15,055 nt of DNA, taken from NCBI GenBank assembly GCA_002407865.1, contig DHPI01000079.1:41904-56958 (forward strand), written 5' to 3'. The notes below the pieces were generated by a model, which was given only the letters and a program-made list of their open reading frames with translations, was not told where the DNA came from and did no database searches. The DNA comes from Spirochaetia bacterium UBA5368. Its GTDB lineage: Bacteria > Spirochaetota > UBA4802 > UBA5368. Made by a program: the position numbers and the translations under genes. Below are positions 1 through 7,171 of the stretch, one piece after another; positions within the stretch are counted from its first letter, which is position 1, and every line of letters begins with the position of its first letter.

Positions 1-117
1 CATATCGGCCTTGACGACAAACTCGTTTTCAGTTTCGTAAATGTCGGTTGCGGGCACAAGAACGCATTCTTCGCAATTATACGCGTCTTTCTTGAATTTT
101 CTAACATCGTGTGTCAT
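1..117 (-). CDS. Hsp20 family small heat-shock protein, N-terminal part only (third of three)
   Basis: This is the first 39 codons of a gene that runs off the left edge. It begins MTHDVRKFKKDAYN and continues PATDIYETENEFVVKADM, which matches the start of the alpha-crystallin domain (P-x-x-D-I-x-E-x-x-x-x-F/Y-x-V-x-A-D-M) of small heat-shock chaperones. Hsp20 proteins are ATP-independent holdases that bind unfolding client proteins in the cytoplasm. The start is fixed by a strong ribosome binding site (GGGAGGTGAT) just upstream of the ATG, in the 16-bp gap after the preceding hsp20 gene. The gene is therefore probably the third cistron of the same heat-shock operon. The C-terminal half cannot be seen, so intactness is unknown. 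Confidence 0.85.
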   Translation of the reverse strand, partial: MTHDVRKFKKDAYNCEECVLVPATDIYETENEFVVKADM

Positions 118-133
118 GGTATCACCTCCCGGT

Positions 134-544
134 TTATTGAATGGTTATCCGTTTCGGCTTTGCCTCTTCAGCCTTTGCCAGCGTTATGGTGAGAATGCCG
201 TTGGTCAGGTTCGCCTTCACGCTACTTCCGTCGACATGATAGGGCAGTTTCACCGATCTTTGAAATTTCCCGAATACGCGCTCCCGCCTGATATATGCCG
301 TATCTTTAAGGTCGCTTTTCTTTTCGCCCTCGATTACCAGCGCTGTATTGACAAGCTGGATATTCAGGGAGTCCGAATCAACGCCGGGCATCATCGCGGT
401 GATTGTCACCGTGTCGTCCTTTTCTGAAAGGTTGACCGGCGGAAATTCGCTCCTCCTGGCGGAGGCGGGCACCCTGTTGAAAAAATTGTCTACAACGTTT
501 CTTAACTCGAGAATGTCGTCGAAAATATCACGGTTTGTATACAT
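134..544 (-). CDS. Hsp20 family small heat-shock protein (second of three)
   Basis: A 136-residue protein, a normal length for a bacterial small heat-shock protein. The N-terminal 35 residues are the variable arm. The alpha-crystallin domain spans about residues 36-128, with F-P-P-V-N-L-S at its start, an FGKFQRSVKLP segment, and the diagnostic A-x-x-x-N-G-I-L motif near residue 112. The C-terminal tail PKRITIQ carries the short I-x-I-like segment used in oligomer assembly. A GGAGGT ribosome binding site lies 6 bases before the ATG. The gene follows the first hsp20 by 20 bp and precedes the partial third by 16 bp, so the three should be co-transcribed from the CIRCE-bearing promoter. It is clearly diverged from its neighbour at 565-1017, so this is not a recent tandem copy. 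Confidence 0.95.
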   Translation of the reverse strand: MYTNRDIFDDILELRNVVDNFFNRVPASARRSEFPPVNLSEKDDTVTITAMMPGVDSDSLNIQLVNTALVIEGEKKSDLKDTAYIRRERVFGKFQRSVKLPYHVDGSSVKANLTNGILTITLAKAEEAKPKRITIQ

Positions 545-564
545 AATTACACCTCCGTCGTTGT

Positions 565-1017
565 TTAATGAACATCTATTGTAATCTTTTTTGGCTTTGC
601 TTCTTCAGTCCTGGGGATTTCGATGTGCAAAACACCGTTCTTGAATTTCGCGGTAATTTTGTTTGCGTCAATCCCTTCGGGCAGCGCTATTGAGCGATAA
701 AACGAGCCAAACTGACGCTCGGACACAACATATCGTTTATTCTCGCTCTTCTTTTCCTCGCTCTTTTCGCCGGATATCGTCAGCATGTTTTGTTCAATTA
801 CTACATGCAGATCCTTTTCCTCGATGCCCGGAATTTCGGCCTTAACATGAATGCCGTTTTCGTCTTCATCGACATCAATCGAGGGCATCCACCTGGTTTC
901 AAAGAGAGACGATGGTTTCATTTCAAAGAAATCATCGAAAAGCTGTGAAAGTTGCTTCTCAAAACGGTCCTCGCGCAACATTGGTTCGTTATTTCGTGTT
1001 GTTATGCCCCATCTCAT
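565..1017 (-). CDS. Hsp20 family small heat-shock protein (first of three)
   Basis: A 150-residue small heat-shock protein and the promoter-proximal gene of the hsp20 operon. The N-terminal arm (about residues 1-43) is followed by the alpha-crystallin domain: W-M-P-S-I-D-V-D-E near residue 43, VKAEIPGIEEKDL near 58-70, FGSFYRSIALPEGID near 107-121, and the signature AKFKNGVLHIEIPR near 126-139. The tail PKKITIDVH contains an I-x-I/V motif. The start is set by GGAGG 7 bases upstream of the ATG. A CIRCE inverted repeat lies between the promoter and this start, so HrcA repression with heat derepression is the likely control. Expected role: cytoplasmic holdase that keeps clients refoldable by DnaK or GroEL. 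Confidence 0.96.
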   Translation of the reverse strand: MRWGITTRNNEPMLREDRFEKQLSQLFDDFFEMKPSSLFETRWMPSIDVDEDENGIHVKAEIPGIEEKDLHVVIEQNMLTISGEKSEEKKSENKRYVVSERQFGSFYRSIALPEGIDANKITAKFKNGVLHIEIPRTEEAKPKKITIDVH

Positions 1018-1041
1018 GGTAATCCTCCTATAAATCTGCGT

Positions 1042-1080
1042 ATTCTGTTAGCACTCACTTAAGATGAGTGCTAACAGAAT
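1042..1080 (-). promoter_or_regulatory. CIRCE operator (HrcA binding site)
   Basis: A perfect CIRCE element, TTAGCACTC-N9-GAGTGCTAA, occupies 1048-1074. The palindrome extends flawlessly to 15-base arms (1042-1056 and 1066-1080). It sits immediately downstream of the predicted -10 box, overlapping the expected transcription start, and about 30 bp before the hsp20 start codon. This is the classical position for HrcA repression. CIRCE usually controls groESL and dnaK/hrcA operons; here it heads an hsp20 operon. Confidence 0.97.
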
Positions 1081-1081
1081 T

Positions 1082-1110
1082 AATATACAAACACCCTGCC
1101 AAATCGTCAA
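1082..1110 (-). promoter_or_regulatory. Sigma-70-like promoter of the hsp20 operon
   Basis: Read on the minus strand: -35 TTGACG (1110-1105), a 17-base spacer, and -10 TATATT (1087-1082). The expected start of transcription near 1075 lies inside the CIRCE palindrome. A housekeeping-type promoter plus CIRCE fits repressor control rather than an alternative heat-shock sigma factor. Confidence 0.75.
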
Positions 1111-1232
1111 GGGGTGAATTAAAAATTTCAGGGTATTTTAGAAAAAAATTAAATATTGCATGGCGGACACGGGTTAGCAGAGGCTCTGACCCCTATAATT
1201 CGGTAAGGCTGAAAGAAACACTGCGTACGTTG

Positions 1233-1658
1233 TTAATCGCTATCTTTATCGATGGATATGCCCGACATCGCTTTAACCGGGCATGCCATTTTGCACAGGC
1301 CGCACGCAACACATTTTTCAGGATAGAATATCACTTCCATTGTCTCCCGGTTTATTGACAGTGCGTCAGTCCGGCATACCGCGGTGCATGCGCCGCAGTT
1401 GACGCATTTCGCGTTATCGCGTTTCATCTTGTCGGCAAGTATCTCTACCTGCACGTGTTCCTCTTCTAAATACGCGATTGCCCTTTCGATTTGGCCGGTA
1501 TCGCCGATAAGTTCGAGAATGAGCCGGCCTTCCTGTTTCGGAAGGATTTTAGCTTCGAGTACATTGAAAATGATCCCGTAATCGGTCGCGAGTTTATATA
1601 TTATGGGTCTGTACATAATCTGCTGTTTAAAAATTAAGAGGACATTTCTCGATTCCAT
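1233..1658 (-). CDS. NIL domain / 2[4Fe-4S] ferredoxin protein (homocysteine biosynthesis partner)
   Basis: A 141-residue two-domain protein. Residues about 1-76 fit the NIL domain, a small ferredoxin-like fold also found at the C-terminus of methionine ABC transporter ATPases. Residues 85-130 hold two [4Fe-4S] motifs: C85-x2-C88-x2-C91-x3-C95 and C116-x2-C119-x2-C122-x3-C126-P. Methanosarcina MA1822 has this architecture; it is needed with a COG1900 protein (MA1821) to make homocysteine from aspartate semialdehyde and sulfide, presumably supplying electrons. Gene order here (COG1900, COG2122, this gene) supports the same role. I chose the ATG at 1658 because GGGGAG lies 8 bases upstream. A TTG at 1682 overlapping the previous stop would add eight residues. 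Confidence 0.9.
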   Translation of the reverse strand: MESRNVLLIFKQQIMYRPIIYKLATDYGIIFNVLEAKILPKQEGRLILELIGDTGQIERAIAYLEEEHVQVEILADKMKRDNAKCVNCGACTAVCRTDALSINRETMEVIFYPEKCVACGLCKMACPVKAMSGISIDKDSD

Positions 1659-1678
1659 GTATAATTCTCCCCATTTGT

Positions 1679-2407
1679 TCAATTCAGCGGCGCCAGTTCA
1701 ATGCCGCCCTGTATTATAATTGCATCCCGGTAGATTACAAGCGCGCCGGAGACGCCGTCGATTCTCATAGCATAGTGCACTGCGGATTCCATGTCTTTTT
1801 CGTCTTTCACCCTGTTGCCGGTTTCGGTGGCGACGGCGTCGGACAGGGCGGCGTTTTTCGCGAGTATCGTTGCCGCATCGGCCCTGCCGAATGAAAAAGA
1901 ATGCCCTATGCGCCCGGAAGATGTGCACACGCCAAGCGGGCACATCTTCGGATGTATTCGTATACCGACCGTCCCCGAAAACGGGGAACTGCCGGCGAAT
2001 ATCGAAAGGGTGACCGGCTCGGTTACCGTCAGCCAGATATCCCCCCCGTTTTCAATAATCACCTCATCCGAAATACAGGCGCATTGACGGCCCACAAATT
2101 CGGCGATTGCGCCTGCCACTGCCGCCATCGGTCCGACCCCCGCGGCTTCTGACGCTGCGTACATCGATTCTACCAGCGGATGAACCCCCGCAACACGGGG
2201 AACCGGCACGAACGATGTTAAAAAAGCACTCTGAATCCTGATATGCCGTTCAAGCTCCTCGCGCAAATTGCGCACCATCGCGTGCACCTCTTCCGAGCGG
2301 TCGCCGCGCATTCGTATAAAAAGATCCGTGGATTCCACCTTTACCCTGTAACTTGTCCATCGTTGTGTGTCGGTAAAATCCCTGTAAAAGCGCTCGGCAT
2401 ATTTCAC
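1679..2407 (-). CDS. UPF0280 / COG2122 family protein (ApbE-like fold)
   Basis: A 242-residue protein with the hallmarks of the COG2122 (UPF0280) family: GVGPMAAVAGA at 90-100, the glycine-rich IIENGGDIWL around 117-126, and GVCTSSGRIGHS at 159-170. The GGDI segment and overall pattern resemble ApbE flavin transferases, but this is a distinct family. In Methanosarcina acetivorans the COG2122 protein MA1715 improves sulfide assimilation into cysteine and homocysteine. Its place between the COG1900 and NIL-ferredoxin genes points to sulfur transfer in homocysteine synthesis; the exact chemistry is not established. The start is a GTG one base after the upstream stop, with an AGGA-like ribosome site inside the end of the upstream gene. 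Its stop is adjacent to or overlaps the next cistron, so translation is probably coupled. Confidence 0.9.
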   Translation of the reverse strand: MKYAERFYRDFTDTQRWTSYRVKVESTDLFIRMRGDRSEEVHAMVRNLREELERHIRIQSAFLTSFVPVPRVAGVHPLVESMYAASEAAGVGPMAAVAGAIAEFVGRQCACISDEVIIENGGDIWLTVTEPVTLSIFAGSSPFSGTVGIRIHPKMCPLGVCTSSGRIGHSFSFGRADAATILAKNAALSDAVATETGNRVKDEKDMESAVHYAMRIDGVSGALVIYRDAIIIQGGIELAPLN

Positions 2408-2408
2408 G

Positions 2409-3593
2409 TTATTTTTTCCTGAACGGTACGGTTGGCAGCGGCTCCTGCGGTATGCCGAGCGTAAAATGGCCTTCCTGAATCCAGCGTTTCAGCGATTCGG
2501 CGATTTTCTTCGCCATTGGATAGCTTGACAGGGGCGCTGTCGGGATTGATTTCCCCATTAAATCGATTTTTCCGGATTTTAACTCGGCATAGCTGACCTC
2601 TCCGAGGGAGCGGTTTATGGCGTTGGGGTAGTCGATGCCGTAATCCACCACCTGGCAGCATATGTCCCTGTCGGATACGCCGGTAAAATACGCGAGGTCT
2701 TCGTTGAGTATCGGAATCGGTATGCCGAGCCCTACCATCAGAGAGCAGCCGTACCCCGTGAGCGACGCGCCGCGTATGTATTCCGGCGACATGAGCTTCA
2801 TGTCGCCCGTGACCGCGATTGTCCCGGCGCCCTCGCGTACCACGCCGTTTTCGCCCCTCGGCGAGTCGGGAGCGTGCTGCGTTCCTCGCCATGTCACCAT
2901 GCCCGCGGCGCCCCCGAGAAATATGCGCGTTCCCACGCCGATGGTCCAGTAATACGGATCGTTGAGCAGCGGCGATAATTGGCCGGCGCTGGAATATGTG
3001 GCGTTTCCCATGTTCGGGCGGAGTATGCCCATGTACGTATATATTGTCCGTTTCGACAGATTGACCGCGCAGTTATAGTTCTGATACGCGTTTCTCGGAT
3101 TATAGAGGAACGCGTCGCGGAGATCCTGTATTGTTACCGTCGTTTCGTATTCGCGCAGAGGATAACAGTCGGTGCCATACGCTTTGGCTTTCAATTTCAC
3201 CGGTCTTCCGGCGATCAGGTCTTCAATCACATGCCCGCCGCCGTAACGGAAGCGTCCCGGGTGCACCTTGTTCAATGGATCGTCATCCTGAACCTGTGTT
3301 GCACCGATATAGATGTCGACTGCCGCAAGGCCGCCGTACGCCTCGACATCGTTCAACCATGCCTTCGTGGCTTTAATTTTTGGGCGGGTATGCCCAAAGT
3401 TGATAAACGCGCCGGACGAGCACATGGTGCCAAATGTGCCGGTGGTGACCACATCGACCTTTTTAAAGGCGTTTTTTGCGCCTTCTTCTGCAACCAGTCC
3501 GGTCATCTCCTCGGCGGTAAGCACAACGGCCGTGCCCTCTTTTATTTTTTTGTTTATTTCATTGTAACTTTTCTTTTCAACGCATTCACCCAT
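2409..3593 (-). CDS. COG1900 / DUF39 homocysteine biosynthesis protein
   Basis: A 394-residue protein of the COG1900 (DUF39) family, annotated 'homocysteine biosynthesis protein'. The Methanosarcina member MA1821, with a NIL-ferredoxin, makes homocysteine from aspartate semialdehyde and sulfide in place of the MetX/MetY or MetB/MetC routes; a cysteine persulfide intermediate has been proposed. Visible family features are TTGTFGTMCSSGAFINFGH (Cys58), GTDCYPLREYE (Cys143), a glycine-rich GVGTRIFLGGAAGMVTWRGTQH segment in two blocks, and a late GIPIPIL stretch. Cys58 and Cys143 are the obvious candidates for sulfur carriage, by inference. I chose the ATG at 3593 because an AAGGGGGG ribosome site lies 7 bases upstream; an in-frame ATG at 3632 has none. 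It is the first gene of a tight operon with COG2122 and NIL-ferredoxin. Confidence 0.93.
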   Translation of the reverse strand: MGECVEKKSYNEINKKIKEGTAVVLTAEEMTGLVAEEGAKNAFKKVDVVTTGTFGTMCSSGAFINFGHTRPKIKATKAWLNDVEAYGGLAAVDIYIGATQVQDDDPLNKVHPGRFRYGGGHVIEDLIAGRPVKLKAKAYGTDCYPLREYETTVTIQDLRDAFLYNPRNAYQNYNCAVNLSKRTIYTYMGILRPNMGNATYSSAGQLSPLLNDPYYWTIGVGTRIFLGGAAGMVTWRGTQHAPDSPRGENGVVREGAGTIAVTGDMKLMSPEYIRGASLTGYGCSLMVGLGIPIPILNEDLAYFTGVSDRDICCQVVDYGIDYPNAINRSLGEVSYAELKSGKIDLMGKSIPTAPLSSYPMAKKIAESLKRWIQEGHFTLGIPQEPLPTVPFRKK

Positions 3594-3676
3594 CCGTCGT
3601 CCCCCCTTGCAACCGCGGCGTTTTATCGCCATGTTTCAGTTTCGCGCGAATTCTATAAACACGCGGCGCGCAGTCA

Positions 3677-3705
3677 AATTTAATTTATGATTTTATCAGG
3701 GTCAA
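3677..3705 (-). promoter_or_regulatory. Candidate sigma-70 promoter of the homocysteine operon
   Basis: On the minus strand: -35 TTGACC (3705-3700), 17-base spacer, -10 TAAATT (3682-3677), about 85 bp before the chosen COG1900 start. No riboswitch fold (SAM-type, for example) was recognised in the short leader by eye. Confidence 0.5.
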
Positions 3706-3829
3706 GCACGCCGTGCGTGCCAATAAATTTTAATTGCCTTTTAACTCACAATTGTGCATATGATTATATAGTAGCATTTGTCTGCATTGTTCAACATGTA
3801 TTTAAAATTTATTGGAACCAGTGGCGGTT

Positions 3830-5572
3830 ATGAAAATAAAATCGATTACCCTGATTCTTCTGCTGTCCGTAACGTCATTGTTTGCACAGGAGAAAACCCC
3901 GGAAAACGCGGGGCCCGAGAAACTTGTGCCATCCAGCGCCATACTTTTCGCTGAAACGGCGCGGATTGACAGTTTCATCCCGGTTATTAAGTATTTTATC
4001 ACCAATTTTTCGAGTCCCGATTCGGAGGGCGCGTTAACGTGGTGTGAAAATTTTAAGGCGAAAACAGGCATCGATCCTCTCGATTCTGTGTCGCTGTCGA
4101 AGGCTGATATTGACGTGACACGATCGGCGTACCTTGCGTATCTGCAGGCGGGAAGCAACGCGGATAAAATACTGATATTCATTCCGGTAAAAAATGAAAA
4201 AAGCTTCCCTATGAAATTCGTCGAAATCCTGAAAAAGTATAACAAGGACAAAAAAGACGTCAATTTGAACCCGGCAATTGCGCCGTATAAAAAATATCCC
4301 ATCTACCAGATACAGAAAGACATCTTTTTTACGCCCGTTGACGGATTTCTGGTTCTTGCATCGTCATCGGAGATCATTGCCGGCGTGATCGACAGAAAGC
4401 TTGACGAAAAGGGCGGGCAGTCACTTGGCGATGATCCGACATTCCTTGATTATCGCGATAAGAACAGGCAATGTACCGATGTGCGGGTTTATATAAAAAA
4501 GGAATTTCTCGATGAGACCTATGCGTCCAGGATAGAGAAGAAAGCGGCGGAGGAAAAACAGAATGGTGATGGTCTGAACGACAGCGAAAGCGGCGATGCG
4601 ATAACGCCGAATGGCGGGGAGGGCGACGTTGAAAAAATGCCCGACGAAGGGGCCGGCACAACTGCTGTTCAAAAGCCCGTCCCGCCCGACTTCAGCTACC
4701 TGAAGTATATGGGGCTGGGATTAAAAAAAGATGACGAGCAGATCAGCGTGCACTTTGGAATATCGCTCAATGAGGATTTACCGGCCACAAAGGTTATGAC
4801 GAGCATTTTTAAACCCGGGAAGCCGCGTGACCTGCTGCCGGTCAGCAATCCGCTTGCGTATTATTATATATCGTTCGACCTGTCGGCCTTTAATGAATGG
4901 TGTAACCGCGGCGAGGCCGGATCGGAACACATATGCGATCAGTACAAAAAGGCGCTAAAGAGCGTCAGCGAGGCGTTGAGCATCAACGTCGAGAAGGATT
5001 TTATTCCGTATTTTGCGGGATATGTCAATGTGGCGGCGAGAAAGGCGAAGATAGCCGGTACGCTCGATAACTTCGTATTCAAGCTTCCAATGACCGACGA
5101 AGGAAAGTGCAAAGCCTTCTGGAAGACGTTGAAATCCAGCTTTGAGAAACAATATGCCGGCGTTCAAAAATTTGGCGAGGAAAAAATCGATGCCATGCCG
5201 TCATTCTGGTTCAAGGATAAAACCGGCAATAAAATCAGCGTTATTGCGCATCAAAAAAACATTTATCTTGGGAATAATACCGAGTTCCTTCGGTTGTCCC
5301 TTGACACGAAGGGAGGGGATTTCTTTCAGAATACCCAGATCGACTGCCTGAAAAATCTTGACGACAACATGTTTCTCGTCTCGTATCTCAAGGTCGATAA
5401 TGAGAGTTATATGAAAGCGCTGCTGATGCTGCTGACCTACAACGCCGGTCCGCAGGTAAGCGGAATGGTAAACAGGATAAACACGATCACCCTTGTCGGC
5501 AACAGAATCGATACATTCTTTTCGCTGTATTTGACGGTAACGCTGCAGCCGCAGATGCAGCCCGCGAAATAA
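3830..5572 (+). CDS. Exported protein of unknown function
   Basis: I do not recognise this 580-residue protein with confidence. Residues 1-20 form a clear Sec signal peptide: MKIKS, a hydrophobic ILLLSV core, and a probable SLFA^QE cleavage site. There is no lipobox cysteine, so it should be periplasmic or outer-surface rather than a lipoprotein. The mature part starts with VPSSAILFAETARIDSF, in the style of DUF3352-like secreted proteins that open with a 'P-x-x-a-x-l-f-a' strand and have two similar halves. This is a resemblance only. Residues about 235-285 are an acidic, glycine- and proline-rich, low-complexity linker between an N-terminal (about 20-230) and a C-terminal (about 286-580) region. 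I chose the ATG at 3830 because it starts the signal peptide exactly; a TTG at 3812 adds six residues. No strong ribosome site is visible. The radical SAM gene follows within 4 bp. Confidence 0.75.
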   Translation: MKIKSITLILLLSVTSLFAQEKTPENAGPEKLVPSSAILFAETARIDSFIPVIKYFITNFSSPDSEGALTWCENFKAKTGIDPLDSVSLSKADIDVTRSAYLAYLQAGSNADKILIFIPVKNEKSFPMKFVEILKKYNKDKKDVNLNPAIAPYKKYPIYQIQKDIFFTPVDGFLVLASSSEIIAGVIDRKLDEKGGQSLGDDPTFLDYRDKNRQCTDVRVYIKKEFLDETYASRIEKKAAEEKQNGDGLNDSESGDAITPNGGEGDVEKMPDEGAGTTAVQKPVPPDFSYLKYMGLGLKKDDEQISVHFGISLNEDLPATKVMTSIFKPGKPRDLLPVSNPLAYYYISFDLSAFNEWCNRGEAGSEHICDQYKKALKSVSEALSINVEKDFIPYFAGYVNVAARKAKIAGTLDNFVFKLPMTDEGKCKAFWKTLKSSFEKQYAGVQKFGEEKIDAMPSFWFKDKTGNKISVIAHQKNIYLGNNTEFLRLSLDTKGGDFFQNTQIDCLKNLDDNMFLVSYLKVDNESYMKALLMLLTYNAGPQVSGMVNRINTITLVGNRIDTFFSLYLTVTLQPQMQPAK

Positions 5573-5576
5573 ATGG

Positions 5577-6524
5577 ATGCGGGTGATGAAATATCTGTTT
5601 GGTCCCGTCAATTCAAGACGGCTGGGCATTTCTCTTGGCGTAGACCTTGTTCCGTATAAAACGTGCAGCCTCAATTGCGTGTACTGCGAATGCGGCGAAA
5701 CCGACAGGCTGACCGCGGAAATCAGGGAGTATGCGCCTTCCAGCGAGGTGATTGACGAGCTTGGAAGGTACCTGTCTCGGAAGCCGGTACTTGACGTGAT
5801 AACGTTCGCGGGATCGGGCGAACCGACCCTGCATTCTGGCATAGGCGGCATACTGGACTTCATAAAAGACAATTATCCCGCCTACAGGGTAGTGGTTCTG
5901 ACAAACGGAACCCTCCTTTACAGGGATGATGTCAGGAAGTCGTTGCTGCGCGCGGATACGATTATTCCTTCGCTCGATGCCGCCGGCGATGCGGCATTTA
6001 CTGCAATCAACAGGCCGGCGCCCGGAATTACCGCGCAGCGTCTTATTGATGGGCTTGTACGGTTACGCGAAGAATTTGGCGGCGAGATTTTACTTGAGAT
6101 TTTTATTGTACCTGGAATCAATGACACGCCGGATGAGCTGCAACGTATAAAAAATGCGTGTGAGAGGATACTTCCCAACCGCATTCAGCTTAACACGCTC
6201 GACCGGCCGGGTACGGAAGCGCGGATAAAGCCCGCCACGCCGAACAGAATGAAAGAAATCGGCGAATTTTTTTCGACATTTCCGGTCGATGTGGTCGGCG
6301 CGCCGCGCCGGCATAATGAACCGGCTGTCGCAGCCGACGCGATGAATCTTCAAAGAATCATCATCGAGACATTAGAGCGGAGGCCGTCAACGCTCGACGA
6401 CCTTCGCGACTCTCTTGGAGTTGGCGAAAATGACCTGCGGGCGGTTATTGACGCTCTTGTAAGCGAGAATCTCGTTGAGGTGAAATCCCTCGAACGGGGC
6501 GATTTTTACACGATAAAAAAATAA
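5577..6524 (+). CDS. Radical SAM protein (COG0731-like) with C-terminal winged-helix-like tail
   Basis: A 315-residue radical SAM enzyme. The cluster-binding motif is C30-x3-C34-x2-C37 (KTCSLNCVYCECG), which binds a [4Fe-4S] cluster and S-adenosylmethionine. AGSGEPTL (78-85) is the GGE-type motif contacting the SAM amino group, and VVVLTNGTLL is the following strand. The opening FGPVNSRRLGISLGVDL is typical of the COG0731 family, whose archaeal/eukaryal relatives make wyosine tRNA bases; most bacterial members have no assigned substrate. Residues about 250-315 (after NEPAVAADA) look like a winged-helix domain, as seen in many bacterial members. A second ATG at 5586 gives the commoner family start and is equally possible; neither has a strong ribosome site. 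It lies 4 bp after the exported-protein gene and 17 bp before the TetR gene, so co-transcription is likely. Confidence 0.9.
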   Translation: MRVMKYLFGPVNSRRLGISLGVDLVPYKTCSLNCVYCECGETDRLTAEIREYAPSSEVIDELGRYLSRKPVLDVITFAGSGEPTLHSGIGGILDFIKDNYPAYRVVVLTNGTLLYRDDVRKSLLRADTIIPSLDAAGDAAFTAINRPAPGITAQRLIDGLVRLREEFGGEILLEIFIVPGINDTPDELQRIKNACERILPNRIQLNTLDRPGTEARIKPATPNRMKEIGEFFSTFPVDVVGAPRRHNEPAVAADAMNLQRIIIETLERRPSTLDDLRDSLGVGENDLRAVIDALVSENLVEVKSLERGDFYTIKK

Positions 6525-6541
6525 TCTTGGCACGGTGACGC

Positions 6542-7171
6542 ATGACGACACGCAATTTTGGAAAAAAAGAGGAACAGAGAAAAAATCAGATTATCCAGGC
6601 CGCGTTCGATGTTATTTCATCCAAAGGATACAATAATTTTACCATCGAGGATATCGCGAATCAGGCAGGGCTTTCCAAAGGTGGCGTGTTGCACTATTTT
6701 AAAGCAAAAGAGGATATCCTCATTTTTCTCCTCGAAAGAATTTACATGGTGATCGAGGAAACTATCATAAAGCGTTCAGGAAAATACCGGACGCCTGAAA
6801 AGAAGATGAAGGCGATTATTATCGCTTTCATCATCACCGCGAAGCGCTATCCGGCGATGTACACCGTTATGGTGGATTTCTGGGCGCAGATTCCCATCAA
6901 CGAGCGGATAAAAAATATTAACACTAAAATATTTATGATTATATGCAGTGAAGTGAAAAAAATCGTCGATCTCGGCATTGAGCGGAAAGAATTCAACGAT
7001 ATAGACTCGAACAACGCGTCATACCTTATCGTTTCGATGATTCTCAACGTGGCCATACAGTGGACTTTTAACAACACGCTCTATAACATAGATCACATGA
7101 CGAAAACCTGCATGTCGATGGTGATGGCGTACCTGAAGAAACGGCCTATGCTTTCACAAGCGGGACAATGA
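6542..7171 (+). CDS. TetR/AcrR family transcriptional regulator
   Basis: A 209-residue TetR-family regulator. Residues about 12-60 are the N-terminal DNA-binding domain: RKNQIIQAAFDVISSKGY, then the helix-turn-helix TIEDIANQAGLSKGGVLHYF (34-53) and K-A-K-E-D-I-L. The remaining 150 residues form the helical dimerisation and ligand domain. The LSKGGVLHYFKAKEDIL segment and the C-terminal pattern resemble the BetI-like TetR_C_6 group. The ligand cannot be deduced. It lies 17 bp after the radical SAM gene on the same strand, and its last 26 bp overlap the 3' end of the convergent ATPase gene at 7146, so transcription of the two genes may interfere. Targets are unknown; the radical SAM/exported-protein genes are the nearest candidates. 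Confidence 0.93.
   Translation: MTTRNFGKKEEQRKNQIIQAAFDVISSKGYNNFTIEDIANQAGLSKGGVLHYFKAKEDILIFLLERIYMVIEETIIKRSGKYRTPEKKMKAIIIAFIITAKRYPAMYTVMVDFWAQIPINERIKNINTKIFMIICSEVKKIVDLGIERKEFNDIDSNNASYLIVSMILNVAIQWTFNNTLYNIDHMTKTCMSMVMAYLKKRPMLSQAGQ

Noticed and set aside
1178..1188. Inverted repeat CAGAG-C-CTCTG downstream of the NIL-ferredoxin gene (possible terminator)
   Set aside because: The loop would be too small unless the stem is shortened to four pairs, and no T-run follows closely on the minus strand.
2404..2892. 162-codon open frame on the minus strand inside the COG1900 gene
   Set aside because: Arginine-rich, no family similarity, and in a different frame of a well-supported gene; a shadow of codon bias.
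2979..3683. 234-codon open frame on the plus strand opposite the COG1900 gene
   Set aside because: Antisense shadow of the COG1900 coding sequence, with no recognisable motif or ribosome site.
3747..3756. Ten-base palindrome CACAATTGTG upstream of the exported-protein gene
   Set aside because: Too short and AT-centred to call an operator without a second copy or known regulator.
6528..6545. TGGCACG followed by CGCA, resembling a sigma-54 -24/-12 promoter
   Set aside because: The -12 half is not TTGC-like and the transcription start would fall inside the TetR gene, just after its ATG.
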